The notes under the pieces were generated by a model, which was not told the DNA's origin, ran no database searches, and was given only the letters and a program-made list of their open reading frames with translations. A DNA stretch of 64,000 bases from Synechococcus sp. CC9605 (GTDB taxonomy: Bacteria; Cyanobacteriota; Cyanobacteriia; PCC-6307; Cyanobiaceae), in contig NC_007516.1 of NCBI RefSeq assembly GCF_000012625.1, positions 1,736,001 through 1,800,000 on the forward strand, read 5' to 3'. The position numbers and the translations under genes are program-made. Position 1 is the stretch's first letter. Each line of letters starts with the position of its first letter. This document shows, one piece after another, positions 38,589-47,878 of this stretch.

Positions 38589-39896
38589 ATGGCAGCAAAG
38601 GTCGGCGTGGGTCTGCTGGGACTGGGCACGGTTGGCGGCGGAGTCGCTTCGATCCTCCAGAACCCCAGCGAACGTCACCCTCTGGTGGGTGAACTGGAGC
38701 TGATCCGTGTTGCCGTCCGCGATCTGAACCGTCCCCGGCCCGTCGCCCTGGATGAAAGCCTGCTTACCACCGACCCATCGGCGGTGATTCAGGACCCAGC
38801 CGTGGACGTGGTGGTGGAGGTGATCGGTGGCCTGGAGCCGGCCCGCAGCCTGATTCTCCAGGCGATTGCAGCCGGCAAATCCGTGGTGACCGCCAACAAG
38901 GCCGTGATCGCACGCCACGGTCAGGAAATTGCTGAAGCCGCGGCCGCTGCCGGGGTGTACGTGCTGATCGAGGCCGCCGTTGGTGGCGGCATTCCCATCA
39001 TTGAGCCGCTGAAGCAGTCCCTAGGGGGCAACCGCATCAACCGCGTCAGCGGCATCATCAACGGCACCACCAACTACATCCTCACCCGCATGGCTGAGGA
39101 GGGGGCCGCCTATGACGCGGTGCTCAAGGATGCCCAGGAGCTGGGCTACGCCGAAGCCGATCCGGCAGCGGATGTGGACGGACTTGACGCGGCCGACAAG
39201 ATCGCAATCCTGGCCACCCTGGCCTTCGGCGGCAGCGTGGATCGGGCTGCTGTTCCCACAGACGGCATCAGTGGCCTGCAGGGCGTGGATGTGGATTACG
39301 CCAATCAACTGGGCTATGGCGTGAAGCTGCTGGCCGTGGCCGAGCGCATGGCCGAAAGCGGCGATCCCCTGCCCCTCTCCCTGCGGGTGCAGCCCACGCT
39401 GGTGCCCAAGGACCACCCACTGGCGGGCGTGAACGGGGTCAACAACGCCATTCTTGTGGAAGGTGACCCTATCGGCCGGGTGATGTTCTACGGCCCTGGA
39501 GCAGGAGCCGGCCCGACCGCCTCTGCGGTGGTGGCCGACATCCTCAACATCGCTGGCATCCGCCAGGCCAGTGAAGGACCTGGGAAGGTGGATCCTTTGC
39601 TGGCCGCCAGCAGCTGGCGGCCCTGCTCTCTCGTCGACTCAGGCGACATTCGCCAACGCCACTATGTGCGTTTCAAGACAAAAGACGCCCCTGGCGTGAT
39701 CGGCAACGTGGGCGGCTGCTTCGGCCAACGCAACGTGTCGATCCAATCGATCGTGCAGTTCAACGCCAGCGACGCCGGCGCCGAGATCGTTGTGATCACT
39801 CACGAAGTGAGCCAACGCCAGATGAATGAAGCGCTCGACGCCATTCAGGCATTGCCGGAGGTGTCTGGCCTGGCTGCTCATCTGGGTTGCCTCTAG
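38589..39896 (+). CDS. hom: Homoserine dehydrogenase
   Basis: Reduces aspartate semialdehyde to homoserine, the branch point to threonine and methionine. The 435-residue product has the NAD(P) loop GLLGLGTVGGGV at the start, EAAVGGGIPIIEPL and KDAQELGYAEADPAADVDGLD in the catalytic part, and an ACT domain (about 350-430) for threonine feedback. Length fits. It is 87 bases after sufE, with its own probable promoter. Confidence 0.96.
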   Translation: MAAKVGVGLLGLGTVGGGVASILQNPSERHPLVGELELIRVAVRDLNRPRPVALDESLLTTDPSAVIQDPAVDVVVEVIGGLEPARSLILQAIAAGKSVVTANKAVIARHGQEIAEAAAAAGVYVLIEAAVGGGIPIIEPLKQSLGGNRINRVSGIINGTTNYILTRMAEEGAAYDAVLKDAQELGYAEADPAADVDGLDAADKIAILATLAFGGSVDRAAVPTDGISGLQGVDVDYANQLGYGVKLLAVAERMAESGDPLPLSLRVQPTLVPKDHPLAGVNGVNNAILVEGDPIGRVMFYGPGAGAGPTASAVVADILNIAGIRQASEGPGKVDPLLAASSWRPCSLVDSGDIRQRHYVRFKTKDAPGVIGNVGGCFGQRNVSIQSIVQFNASDAGAEIVVITHEVSQRQMNEALDAIQALPEVSGLAAHLGCL

Positions 39897-40041
39897 GTAG
39901 AGCTCCGGCCCTGGCGGATGCCCCCGGGCGTGCGTCAGAGTGTCAAGAACTTTCACGGCACAGGCCTGAATCCTCAGATCTGTGCCCAGACGGTTCATGC
40001 AGAACCTCACCTGTTCGAGTCCCGGTCAAGGCTGCCCCCTA

Positions 40042-40050
40042 GAGGAGGGG
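40042..40050 (+). promoter_or_regulatory. Strong ribosome-binding site for the 57-residue protein
   Basis: GAGGAGGGG at nine bases before ATG 40060, which decides the start of the small gene. Confidence 0.6.
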
Positions 40051-40059
40051 GTGAATCCG

Positions 40060-40233
40060 ATGACGGTGCACCAGGGTGATTGCGTCAATCTCGACAGTGA
40101 TGACGACACCTATCAAGTGATCGGTGTGGATGGCGACCACGACCGCTGCTGGGTGCGCCGCTGGCCCCTGCAGAGCAACGAGGGCTCACCGGTGTTCGAA
40201 ATCTCGTTGGAAAGGATTCGCCAGGTCGGATAA
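40060..40233 (+). CDS. Small conserved protein of unknown function
   Basis: From ATG 40060 the product has 57 residues, with an excellent ribosome-binding site (GAGGAGGGG at 40042-40050). The protein is acidic in its first half (NLDSDDDTYQVIGVDGDHDRCWVRRW) and then ends in ISLERIRQVG, an arrangement like small cyanobacterial SH3-fold proteins, which is only an impression. A longer frame from 39982 has no such ribosome-binding site. No membrane span. The gene lies between hom and the ABC lipoprotein. Confidence 0.65.
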   Translation: MTVHQGDCVNLDSDDDTYQVIGVDGDHDRCWVRRWPLQSNEGSPVFEISLERIRQVG

Positions 40234-40273
40234 GTCCCTGTTGAATGGGCCGACCCGTGTTGGTTGAGGCCCG

Positions 40274-41881
40274 TTGAAGCGCATCGATCGCCCCACGAGA
40301 TGGACGTGCGGTGGCGCGCTGATGGCCTTGGCCCTGGCCATCACCCAGATGGGGTGTCAGGCCCCACCCCCCACCAGCCGCATCACGGTGGCCTCAGCGG
40401 GCCGAATCAGTTCCCTGGATCCAGCCCAGGCCAGCACCCTCGGCGCCACGCAGCTGATCAGCGCCCTGGGGGATCCCCTTTATCGCCTCAGGCGGGATGG
40501 CTCACTAGAACCCCGCCTGGCGGCATCGCCCCCCGTTCTGAGTGATGGCGGTCGCACCGTCACGGTTCCCCTGCGCACCGATGTGCGTTTTCACGATGGA
40601 ACGCCGTTCAATGCCGCAGCCATGGCCTTCAGCCTGCGGCGTTTCCTCGAGATCGGAACCCTCAGCTACGTGGTGGGCGACCGGATTGCGGCGGTTGAGG
40701 AAGCCGACAGCCACACCCTGCGGCTGCGCCTCAGTCGCCCCTCCACATCCCTGCAGGGCCTGCTGACCTCGATCAACCTCACCCCGATCTCACCAACGGC
40801 CTACAGCAAACACCAGGATCGATTTCTGCACGACCGCTTTGTGGGGACAGGCCCCTACAAACTCACTCGCTTCAGCGAACATCAGCAACGATTGGAGCCC
40901 TTTGCGGCGTATTGGGGGGAAGCACCACGCAACAACGGCCTGGATCTGATCTCACTGAGCAACTCCACGGCGCTCTATGGGGCGTTGCGCAGTGGCGAGG
41001 TGGATCTGCTGCTCTCCGCCTCGATCGACGAAGACCAGCGCCACACCCTGCATGAACGGGCCAGCGCGGGGGAGCTGCATGAGTCGGTGGGTCCAGCGAT
41101 GGAGATCGGCTACATCACCCTGTTGAGCAACCAGAAACCGTTCCAGGACCCCAACCTCAGGCGGGCCCTCGCCGTCAGTCTCGATCGAACGGAGATCAGT
41201 GAACGGGTGAGCTACGGGCTGCGCCGTCCATTGAAGGCACTGGTGCCTCCCAGCCTGGCCGGCGGCGCCATGGCCCCATGGCCCGAACACAACCCCGATC
41301 AGGCCCGCAAGCTGCTCCAGGCAGCGGGCTACTGCAACGGCAGCCCCTTGCACTTTCCGCTCACCTTCCGCTCCAACGTGCCCGCCGACAAATTGCTAGC
41401 CCTCACCTGGCAGGCCCAGGTGCAACGGGACCTCTCCGATTGCCTGGTGTTGGATCTGGATGGCGTCGAGTCGACCACCATCTACCGCCAGCTGGGGGAG
41501 GGTGCCTTCAAAGCCGTGATGCTGGATTGGCGCGGAAGCTACCCCGATCCAGAGGCCTATCTGACGCCACTGTTGAGCTGCACGTCAGTGGAGGGTGACA
41601 TCTGCATGACTGGAGAAGCAGCGATCAGCGGCAGCTTCTGGAGCGCTCCCGGATTGCAGACCGCCCTGCTGGAATCCGACACGCTGACGGGGGATGCCCG
41701 CCGCGCCGCCCTGGACCGTGTGGATCATCTTTCCGCCAACGGTGCCGCCTACATCCCCGTCTGGCTGGATTCCCCTCGAGCCTGGGCCCAGCTGAACCTC
41801 AGCCCTCCACAATTTGACGGCAGCGGCCAGTTGATGCTCGCTGAACTGAAGCGACGTTCAGACAAGTCGACACGGAACTGA
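40274..41881 (+). CDS. ABC transporter substrate-binding lipoprotein (peptide/SBP_5 family)
   Basis: A 535-residue extracytoplasmic binding protein of the oligopeptide/nickel SBP_5 family. It begins with a lipoprotein signal: hydrophobic segment and lipobox ITQMGC with acylated Cys28. The domain blocks ISSLDPAQASTLGATQLIS, VRFHDGTPFNAAAMAFSLRRF and NLRRALAVSLDRTEI are those of the family. The ligand may be a peptide or a related metabolite. TTG 40274 is the start; the DppB-type permease follows directly with a one-base overlap. No DppC, D or F gene is present in the window. Confidence 0.92.
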   Translation: MKRIDRPTRWTCGGALMALALAITQMGCQAPPPTSRITVASAGRISSLDPAQASTLGATQLISALGDPLYRLRRDGSLEPRLAASPPVLSDGGRTVTVPLRTDVRFHDGTPFNAAAMAFSLRRFLEIGTLSYVVGDRIAAVEEADSHTLRLRLSRPSTSLQGLLTSINLTPISPTAYSKHQDRFLHDRFVGTGPYKLTRFSEHQQRLEPFAAYWGEAPRNNGLDLISLSNSTALYGALRSGEVDLLLSASIDEDQRHTLHERASAGELHESVGPAMEIGYITLLSNQKPFQDPNLRRALAVSLDRTEISERVSYGLRRPLKALVPPSLAGGAMAPWPEHNPDQARKLLQAAGYCNGSPLHFPLTFRSNVPADKLLALTWQAQVQRDLSDCLVLDLDGVESTTIYRQLGEGAFKAVMLDWRGSYPDPEAYLTPLLSCTSVEGDICMTGEAAISGSFWSAPGLQTALLESDTLTGDARRAALDRVDHLSANGAAYIPVWLDSPRAWAQLNLSPPQFDGSGQLMLAELKRRSDKSTRN

Positions 41882-42900
41882 TGGGACGCGCCCGAGACCT
41901 CTCCCGCTACAGCGCCACCCGCCTCGCCCTGGCGCCATTGATGTTGTGGCTGATCGCCAGCCTGGTGTTCCTGTTGCTGCGCGTCGCCCCAGGGGATCCC
42001 GTGGATGCGGTGCTCGGCAGCCGGGCTCCCGCTGCCGCCAAAGCCGCCATGCGGGCTCGGCTGGGCCTGGATCAATCGTTGCTGGATCAGTACCTCAGCT
42101 ATCTCAACGGATTGATCCATGGCGACCTAGGGCAAGCCCTGATCAACCAGGAGCCGGTTCGAACCATCATCGGCAAAACCCTGCCCGCCAGCCTGGAACT
42201 GAGCGTCATCGCCCTGGCTGTCGCTGCTGTGGTGGGGCTGAGCATTGGATTCAGCGGAATCGCCCGGCCCGAGGGAAAGATTGACCTGGGAGGTCGCCTC
42301 TATGGATTGGGCACCTATGCCCTGCCGCCCTTCTGGGTGGCCATGCTGGTGCAGCTGGTGTTCGCCGTCAGCCTGAGCTGGTTGCCGGTGGGTGGACGCT
42401 TCCCCCCCAGCATTCTCCCCCCCGAGGGCAGCGGATTTTTCCTGCTGGACAGCGCTCTGCAGAACAACTGGGCCGCCTTCCGAGGCACTGTGCGTCACCT
42501 GATCCTGCCCGCAGGAACCCTGGCCCTGCTGCTCAGCGGCACCTTCACAACCGCTCTGCGCCTGAACCTGCGACGCACCCTGCGCGGCGACCACGTGGAA
42601 GCGGCCCGCAGCCGCGGCCTGAGTGAGCGTCAGGTGATCCTTCGCCACGGACTGCCCAATGCCTTGCTGCCGGTGCTCACCATCGCTGGCATCACCGTGG
42701 CCTCGTTGATTGGTGGGGCCTTACTGATTGAAGTGACCTTTTCCTGGCCAGGCATTGCCCTGCGCCTTCAGGAAGCCATCAACCAGAGGGACTACCCCGT
42801 CGTTCAGGGGATCGTGGTGGTGATCGCAGCCTTGGTGGTGCTTGTGAGTGTTGCCGTTGACCTGCTGGTGGCCGCCCTCGATCCTCGGGTGCGTTACTGA
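41881..42900 (+). CDS. ABC transporter permease (DppB/OppB family)
   Basis: A 339-residue membrane component of a peptide-type importer with about six helices. It begins ALAPLMLWLIASLVFLLLRV (first helix), has RVAPGDPVDAVLG after it, and carries the EAA-type cytoplasmic loop in GDHVEAARSRGLSERQVILRHGLPNALLPVL. The C-terminal end (PRVRY) is typical. Its partner DppC and ATPases are missing here. The 3' end overlaps the convergent hydrolase gene by 7 bases. Confidence 0.92.
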   Translation: MGRARDLSRYSATRLALAPLMLWLIASLVFLLLRVAPGDPVDAVLGSRAPAAAKAAMRARLGLDQSLLDQYLSYLNGLIHGDLGQALINQEPVRTIIGKTLPASLELSVIALAVAAVVGLSIGFSGIARPEGKIDLGGRLYGLGTYALPPFWVAMLVQLVFAVSLSWLPVGGRFPPSILPPEGSGFFLLDSALQNNWAAFRGTVRHLILPAGTLALLLSGTFTTALRLNLRRTLRGDHVEAARSRGLSERQVILRHGLPNALLPVLTIAGITVASLIGGALLIEVTFSWPGIALRLQEAINQRDYPVVQGIVVVIAALVVLVSVAVDLLVAALDPRVRY

Positions 42901-44543
42901 TCCAGCAGCTGCAGGGCCGAGGGTCGGTCCAAGCGATGCCAGCGCGTTTTGGAGCTGGCTTCCATCAGGTGAACGGCATCGTTGCGGGGTGAACCTGAGC
43001 TCAGGGAATCGAGGAAACGGATGACTTCATGGGCAATCACCCGTTGAACGCTGAGGGGATTGACGCCCACCAACTCTTCGCCGAGCCGGAAGAGGTCATC
43101 CCCCTCGGATGCCTTGCCCTGGCCGTCCACACGAATTGGCGAAAAGTGACTGGCCCCCTCCACCACCACCACCCGGCTAGCGGGATGCTCAGCCAATCCA
43201 GCCGAAAGAGGCAGCTGCTCATCCAAGGGAGGAGTGATCAGATCAAGCGTCCCACCCACCATCAACAGCGGAATCGGCAACGCCTGGCTGGAGCGGTGCG
43301 GCCAGATCAACCCGCCAAAGCTGTTGAGCCCCACCACCGCCCGGGGCAGCGAAGCCATCGCGTTGCCCTCGAGCACGCGGCCTGCCGCAAGCTCGCACTG
43401 CAGCAATTCCGAGAGGTTGGTGAGGGGCAGGCCCGCCAGATCCGCTTCACAGCGCTGCTCCATCCCGGGCACTGGCTGCGCCCCACTGGCCAGGAGAGCC
43501 GTCAAGGCACCCAGGGAATGCCCCATCAGCACCACGTCGGTCCCGGGGATGTTCAAATCGCCCCGTTGTTGCGCGTCCACCACCGCCACAAGATCAGCCA
43601 ATCGATCACGCAGTGCTGCGGCGCCGTCAAACGACTGACGCCCCTCAAGCAACGCCTGGACAGCGGCAGCATCGCTGCCGGGATGCTCAAGCACCACCAC
43701 GGGCCAGCCCGCTTGCATCAGCGAACGCGCCAGCCAGTTGAAATGGTCGGGGTCCCCGCCCAGCCCAGGCATCATCAAGACCCAGAGTCCGTCCTTGGAT
43801 GACGACTGGGGGATCCAGCGTTCCACCCGCAGGCGACGCGAACGATGGTCCACTGCAAGCGTTGACTGACGGGGCGCATCGGCCAAGGCAGAACCCTCGG
43901 TTCCCTTGAGGAGCTGCAGGCGGGCCTCTTTCTGAGCCAAGGTCCGCATCAAGGTCTGATGTCGCTTCAATTCCAGCCGCCAGCGGTTGGCGGCAGCCAC
44001 CAGCGCATCCAGATCAAGACGCAGCTGCTGGGTGGGCAACGCTTCCAACACATCCAGCGTCGAAACGGTTGTCTGCCGTTCGAGCAACTGCTCCAGCGTG
44101 GAGAGCACCAGCGAACGATTGATGCGCTTGCCGTCCTCCACCCGAATCAATTCCCCCAACGCATCCAAAAGCGGACCCGCTCCCCAGCTGCTCAGCAACT
44201 GCCGCCCAAGGCTGCGACGGGAGAGCACAGGAGCCTTGAGCAGACGGATCAGCCCCTGTCGGCTTTCCGGCGCGAGAAGGCCCATCCAGGTTGAGAGCTC
44301 CGATCGCGAGAGCTGTGCTGGATCAGCCGTCGGCGAGCGCACGAAGGCGCCGAGTTCCTCCACCGAAACCGGAAGAACCAGGCCATCGATCTCGACCTCC
44401 ACACGTTCTGTGGAGCCAACAGGCCACGATCCGCCCGTGCTGAGCAGCAGACTGCCCATCAAGCCCATCGCGATGCATCGTCCTGTTAAGCGTCCGCGCA
44501 GCAACGCCTGACCCTCTGCGGTGGTGGAACCAGTTTCCATCAC
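42894..44543 (-). CDS. DUF1400 alpha/beta hydrolase
   Basis: A 549-residue protein with a signal-type hydrophobic segment (about 25-37), an N-terminal DUF1400 domain (about 45-150, VEVEIDGLVLPVSVEELGAF) and a C-terminal alpha/beta hydrolase with the nucleophile in MGHSLGAL and the His region ASHFSP near the end. Members are secreted, of unknown substrate. Start: ATG 44543 gives 549 residues; a TTG 39 bases downstream would shorten it and reduce the overlap with the divergent MFS gene's apparent N-terminus. DUF1400 is mostly cyanobacterial. Confidence 0.87.
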   Translation of the reverse strand: MMETGSTTAEGQALLRGRLTGRCIAMGLMGSLLLSTGGSWPVGSTERVEVEIDGLVLPVSVEELGAFVRSPTADPAQLSRSELSTWMGLLAPESRQGLIRLLKAPVLSRRSLGRQLLSSWGAGPLLDALGELIRVEDGKRINRSLVLSTLEQLLERQTTVSTLDVLEALPTQQLRLDLDALVAAANRWRLELKRHQTLMRTLAQKEARLQLLKGTEGSALADAPRQSTLAVDHRSRRLRVERWIPQSSSKDGLWVLMMPGLGGDPDHFNWLARSLMQAGWPVVVLEHPGSDAAAVQALLEGRQSFDGAAALRDRLADLVAVVDAQQRGDLNIPGTDVVLMGHSLGALTALLASGAQPVPGMEQRCEADLAGLPLTNLSELLQCELAAGRVLEGNAMASLPRAVVGLNSFGGLIWPHRSSQALPIPLLMVGGTLDLITPPLDEQLPLSAGLAEHPASRVVVVEGASHFSPIRVDGQGKASEGDDLFRLGEELVGVNPLSVQRVIAHEVIRFLDSLSSGSPRNDAVHLMEASSKTRWHRLDRPSALQLLDQ

Positions 44544-44596
44544 CGCTGAGAAATGTCACCCGACTGAGGTTTCTGGCGTCCATCGGAGCCGGCGGG

Positions 44597-45808
44597 GTGA
44601 TCTTCATGACGCCGCTGATCTTTCATGCGATTGACTTCTCGGCGCGTGAAGTGGGCAGCGGCTTAGCCGTCTCCGCCCTGATCGGCACGGTGGTGCGTCT
44701 GCTGAGCGGTGCACTGCTCGATCGGGGCGTCCGCTGCTCCTGGCCTGTCAGGGGCACAACCCTGTTGGCCATTGCGGCCGATTTGATCCTGCTGCAGGCC
44801 GACAACTACAACAGCTACCTGTTCGGACAACTGCTGCTGGGCTGTGCGGCAGGTCTGTACTGGCCTGCCATCGAATTGGCCGTTCCCTTGAGTTGCGGCG
44901 ACCTTCCTTCAGGCCGGGGCTATGCCCTGGTGCGCAGTGCCGATGCTCTCGGTATTGGCATTGGCACGCTGATCGGAACCGCAGCCGCCACGCTGGGAAT
45001 GCTGCGAACGGTGTACAGCGTTGAAGCGCTCTGCATGGCCGCCGTTCTGGTGCTGATCAGCCTTGTTCCACTCCAGGACGGCCCTCCATACCGCAACCTC
45101 AGCAGAAATATCCCCGATCCGGATGGTCCACGGTCAACGGCCCGGCTGCCTTGGTTGCTGCCCCTGCTGCCGGTGCTGCTGATAAGTGTGGTGGCTACCG
45201 GGATACTGGCCCTCCAACAGAGTGCGCTTCCCTTGGATCTGGTGCGCGGCGGGCTGTTGCGACCGGCACTGAGCGAAAGCCACAGCAGCGCATTGATCTC
45301 CCTTCAGCTGACCTTGCTGGTGAGCCTGCAGTGGCCGGTGGGCCGTTGGCTGGCGGAGCGCAGCGTTGCCTTCGGGCTTGGCCTGAGCCTGGCGGGATTC
45401 AGTCTGGGCTGCGCTTTGATTGCCCTGTCATCCCTGTTCGAGAACGGAACGATCCTGGTGCTGGCAGCTTTGCTGCCGATGGCCTTCGCCCAGGCCGCTT
45501 TCTTACCCACGGCCACAGAAGCCGTCATTGAAGAAACACCACCGGAACACCGTGGTTTGGCGATGGCGCTGTTTTCCCAGTGCTTCGCCATCAGCGCCAT
45601 CGTGGCGCCCCTCGCCGGAGGAGCCCTGCTGGACCTTCAGAACAATGGCCTGCTGCTCTGGCTGTTGATGGGTGGGGGGTGCCTGGTTGTGCTCCCGACC
45701 CTACGCAGCCTCAAGCCGCGTTACGGCATCGATGGCACGATTGCTCAAACAAGCCGTTCAACGCACAATTCACAAACCAACAACACATTGGCAGCCAATT
45801 CCAGATAA
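44597..45808 (+). CDS. Major facilitator superfamily transporter
   Basis: A roughly 12-helix membrane transporter. The conventional start GTG 44597 gives 403 residues, but the family's first helix begins earlier: in the same frame, 44519-44596 encodes RWWNQFPSPLRNVTRLRFLASIGAG, a plausible N-terminal membrane region, and there is no ATG, GTG or TTG from 44444 to 44596. Within the protein, loops such as ALLDRGVRCSWPVRG and the repeat EHRGLAMALFSQ fit MFS. Substrate unknown; cyanobacterial drug or osmolyte exporter-like. The C-terminal tail (last 25 residues) is encoded by AT-rich DNA. Confidence 0.82.
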   Translation: MIFMTPLIFHAIDFSAREVGSGLAVSALIGTVVRLLSGALLDRGVRCSWPVRGTTLLAIAADLILLQADNYNSYLFGQLLLGCAAGLYWPAIELAVPLSCGDLPSGRGYALVRSADALGIGIGTLIGTAAATLGMLRTVYSVEALCMAAVLVLISLVPLQDGPPYRNLSRNIPDPDGPRSTARLPWLLPLLPVLLISVVATGILALQQSALPLDLVRGGLLRPALSESHSSALISLQLTLLVSLQWPVGRWLAERSVAFGLGLSLAGFSLGCALIALSSLFENGTILVLAALLPMAFAQAAFLPTATEAVIEETPPEHRGLAMALFSQCFAISAIVAPLAGGALLDLQNNGLLLWLLMGGGCLVVLPTLRSLKPRYGIDGTIAQTSRSTHNSQTNNTLAANSR

Positions 45809-46132
45809 GCCTTGAATCAAAGTCGCAAGCCAACAGCAAAAAAAGACTTCGAGAATTAAAAGACTACAGCAGCAACACAACATTAAAGGCCGGCTAAATA
45901 CTTTTGACCATTTTCACGAACCGAAACAGCGACAACCTCTACCACCGCCATGCATCAGCCCAAAAACAAAGAAAACATCAGAATGGTCTCACCGAGCAAA
46001 CAAAATGGACAGAAATACATGAATTCGACAAATCAATCCAGACTCGGCCTCCAACTCCCGATTGTCCCTTTGAAAGCACCCTTAACTTGCCCAAAGAGCA
46101 TTGACTCAAGTAGGGTCTAAATCTGATTGGCC
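45809..46132. other. AT-rich stretch without a recognisable gene
   Basis: This 324-base region contains visibly more A and T than the surrounding DNA (many runs of A and AAC). A 66-codon frame starting at 45904 exists but has no recognisable feature. No tRNA, terminator or inverted repeat is clear. It forms the left part of a low-GC islet that continues into the next gene. Confidence 0.8.
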
Positions 46133-46723
46133 ATGGATCAGATGAAAGTAATGATCGGAAAAGATCTCGTGATTGTTGCCGGCCCTTCAGCATCCGGAAA
46201 GTCACACTTGATTCGACAGCTAACGACCAAAAGAAAGAATAAATTCAGAGACAAGGTTTACTGTCAGCTCGGCATCAATCCCCAGGAGCCAAGGTCGCAC
46301 ATCAGCATTGGAGCTTTAACCAAACTTGATAGCAAGCCTGGGCATTCACGCAAATTAATCAAGGAACTGATTTTCATCCATTTCGACATAACCAGCCGCC
46401 ACCAGAGCGACAAACAACATTTGCTCAAATCAATCGCACATAGCTGCAGAAGCATCAAAGTCGTCACCCTAAAAACACCCTTTGACGTCTGGCATCAACG
46501 CATGCGACAACGCATTGACGTTAACCCAACAAAAAACCCATCGAACATTGCGGATGACATCTACAGACTATCGCGATTTTCCCGCTATTTCGCGAGGTGG
46601 CGCTACGAATCAGTCTATAAGAAATGGGAGAAACTGATTCAAAATATTGACCTTGATGCTCAGCTCATCGTGAAAAATGAAGAGATGCCTTTCAAGCCCA
46701 GAAAAAAGAAATCTATCGATTAA
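46133..46723 (+). CDS. P-loop NTPase-like protein, AT-rich gene
   Basis: From ATG 46133 the product has 196 residues and begins with a P-loop, GPSASGKSHLIRQL (Walker A, about 16-29), typical of small kinases or polysaccharide/sulfotransfer-type proteins. The rest is rich in Lys, Arg and Ile (RRYESVYKKWEKLIQN-type), with a Lys-rich C-terminus ending KPRKKKSID. Codon use, with many AAA, ATT and AAC codons, differs strongly from the neighbours. A second in-frame ATG at 46145 is also plausible. Function is unknown; the base composition suggests transfer from another source. Confidence 0.7.
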   Translation: MDQMKVMIGKDLVIVAGPSASGKSHLIRQLTTKRKNKFRDKVYCQLGINPQEPRSHISIGALTKLDSKPGHSRKLIKELIFIHFDITSRHQSDKQHLLKSIAHSCRSIKVVTLKTPFDVWHQRMRQRIDVNPTKNPSNIADDIYRLSRFSRYFARWRYESVYKKWEKLIQNIDLDAQLIVKNEEMPFKPRKKKSID

Positions 46724-46735
46724 ATCAAGATCACA

Positions 46736-47827
<1,092 letters not shown>

Positions 47828-47878
47828 CGGCGGAATCTACCGGCCAGCGGCGAGACTGTCGTGAAGTTTTGTGGGCCC

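Noticed and set aside
40005-40030. TTCGAGTCCCGG-like T-arm in the hom-SBP gap
   Set aside because: No acceptor, anticodon or D-arm can be folded around it.
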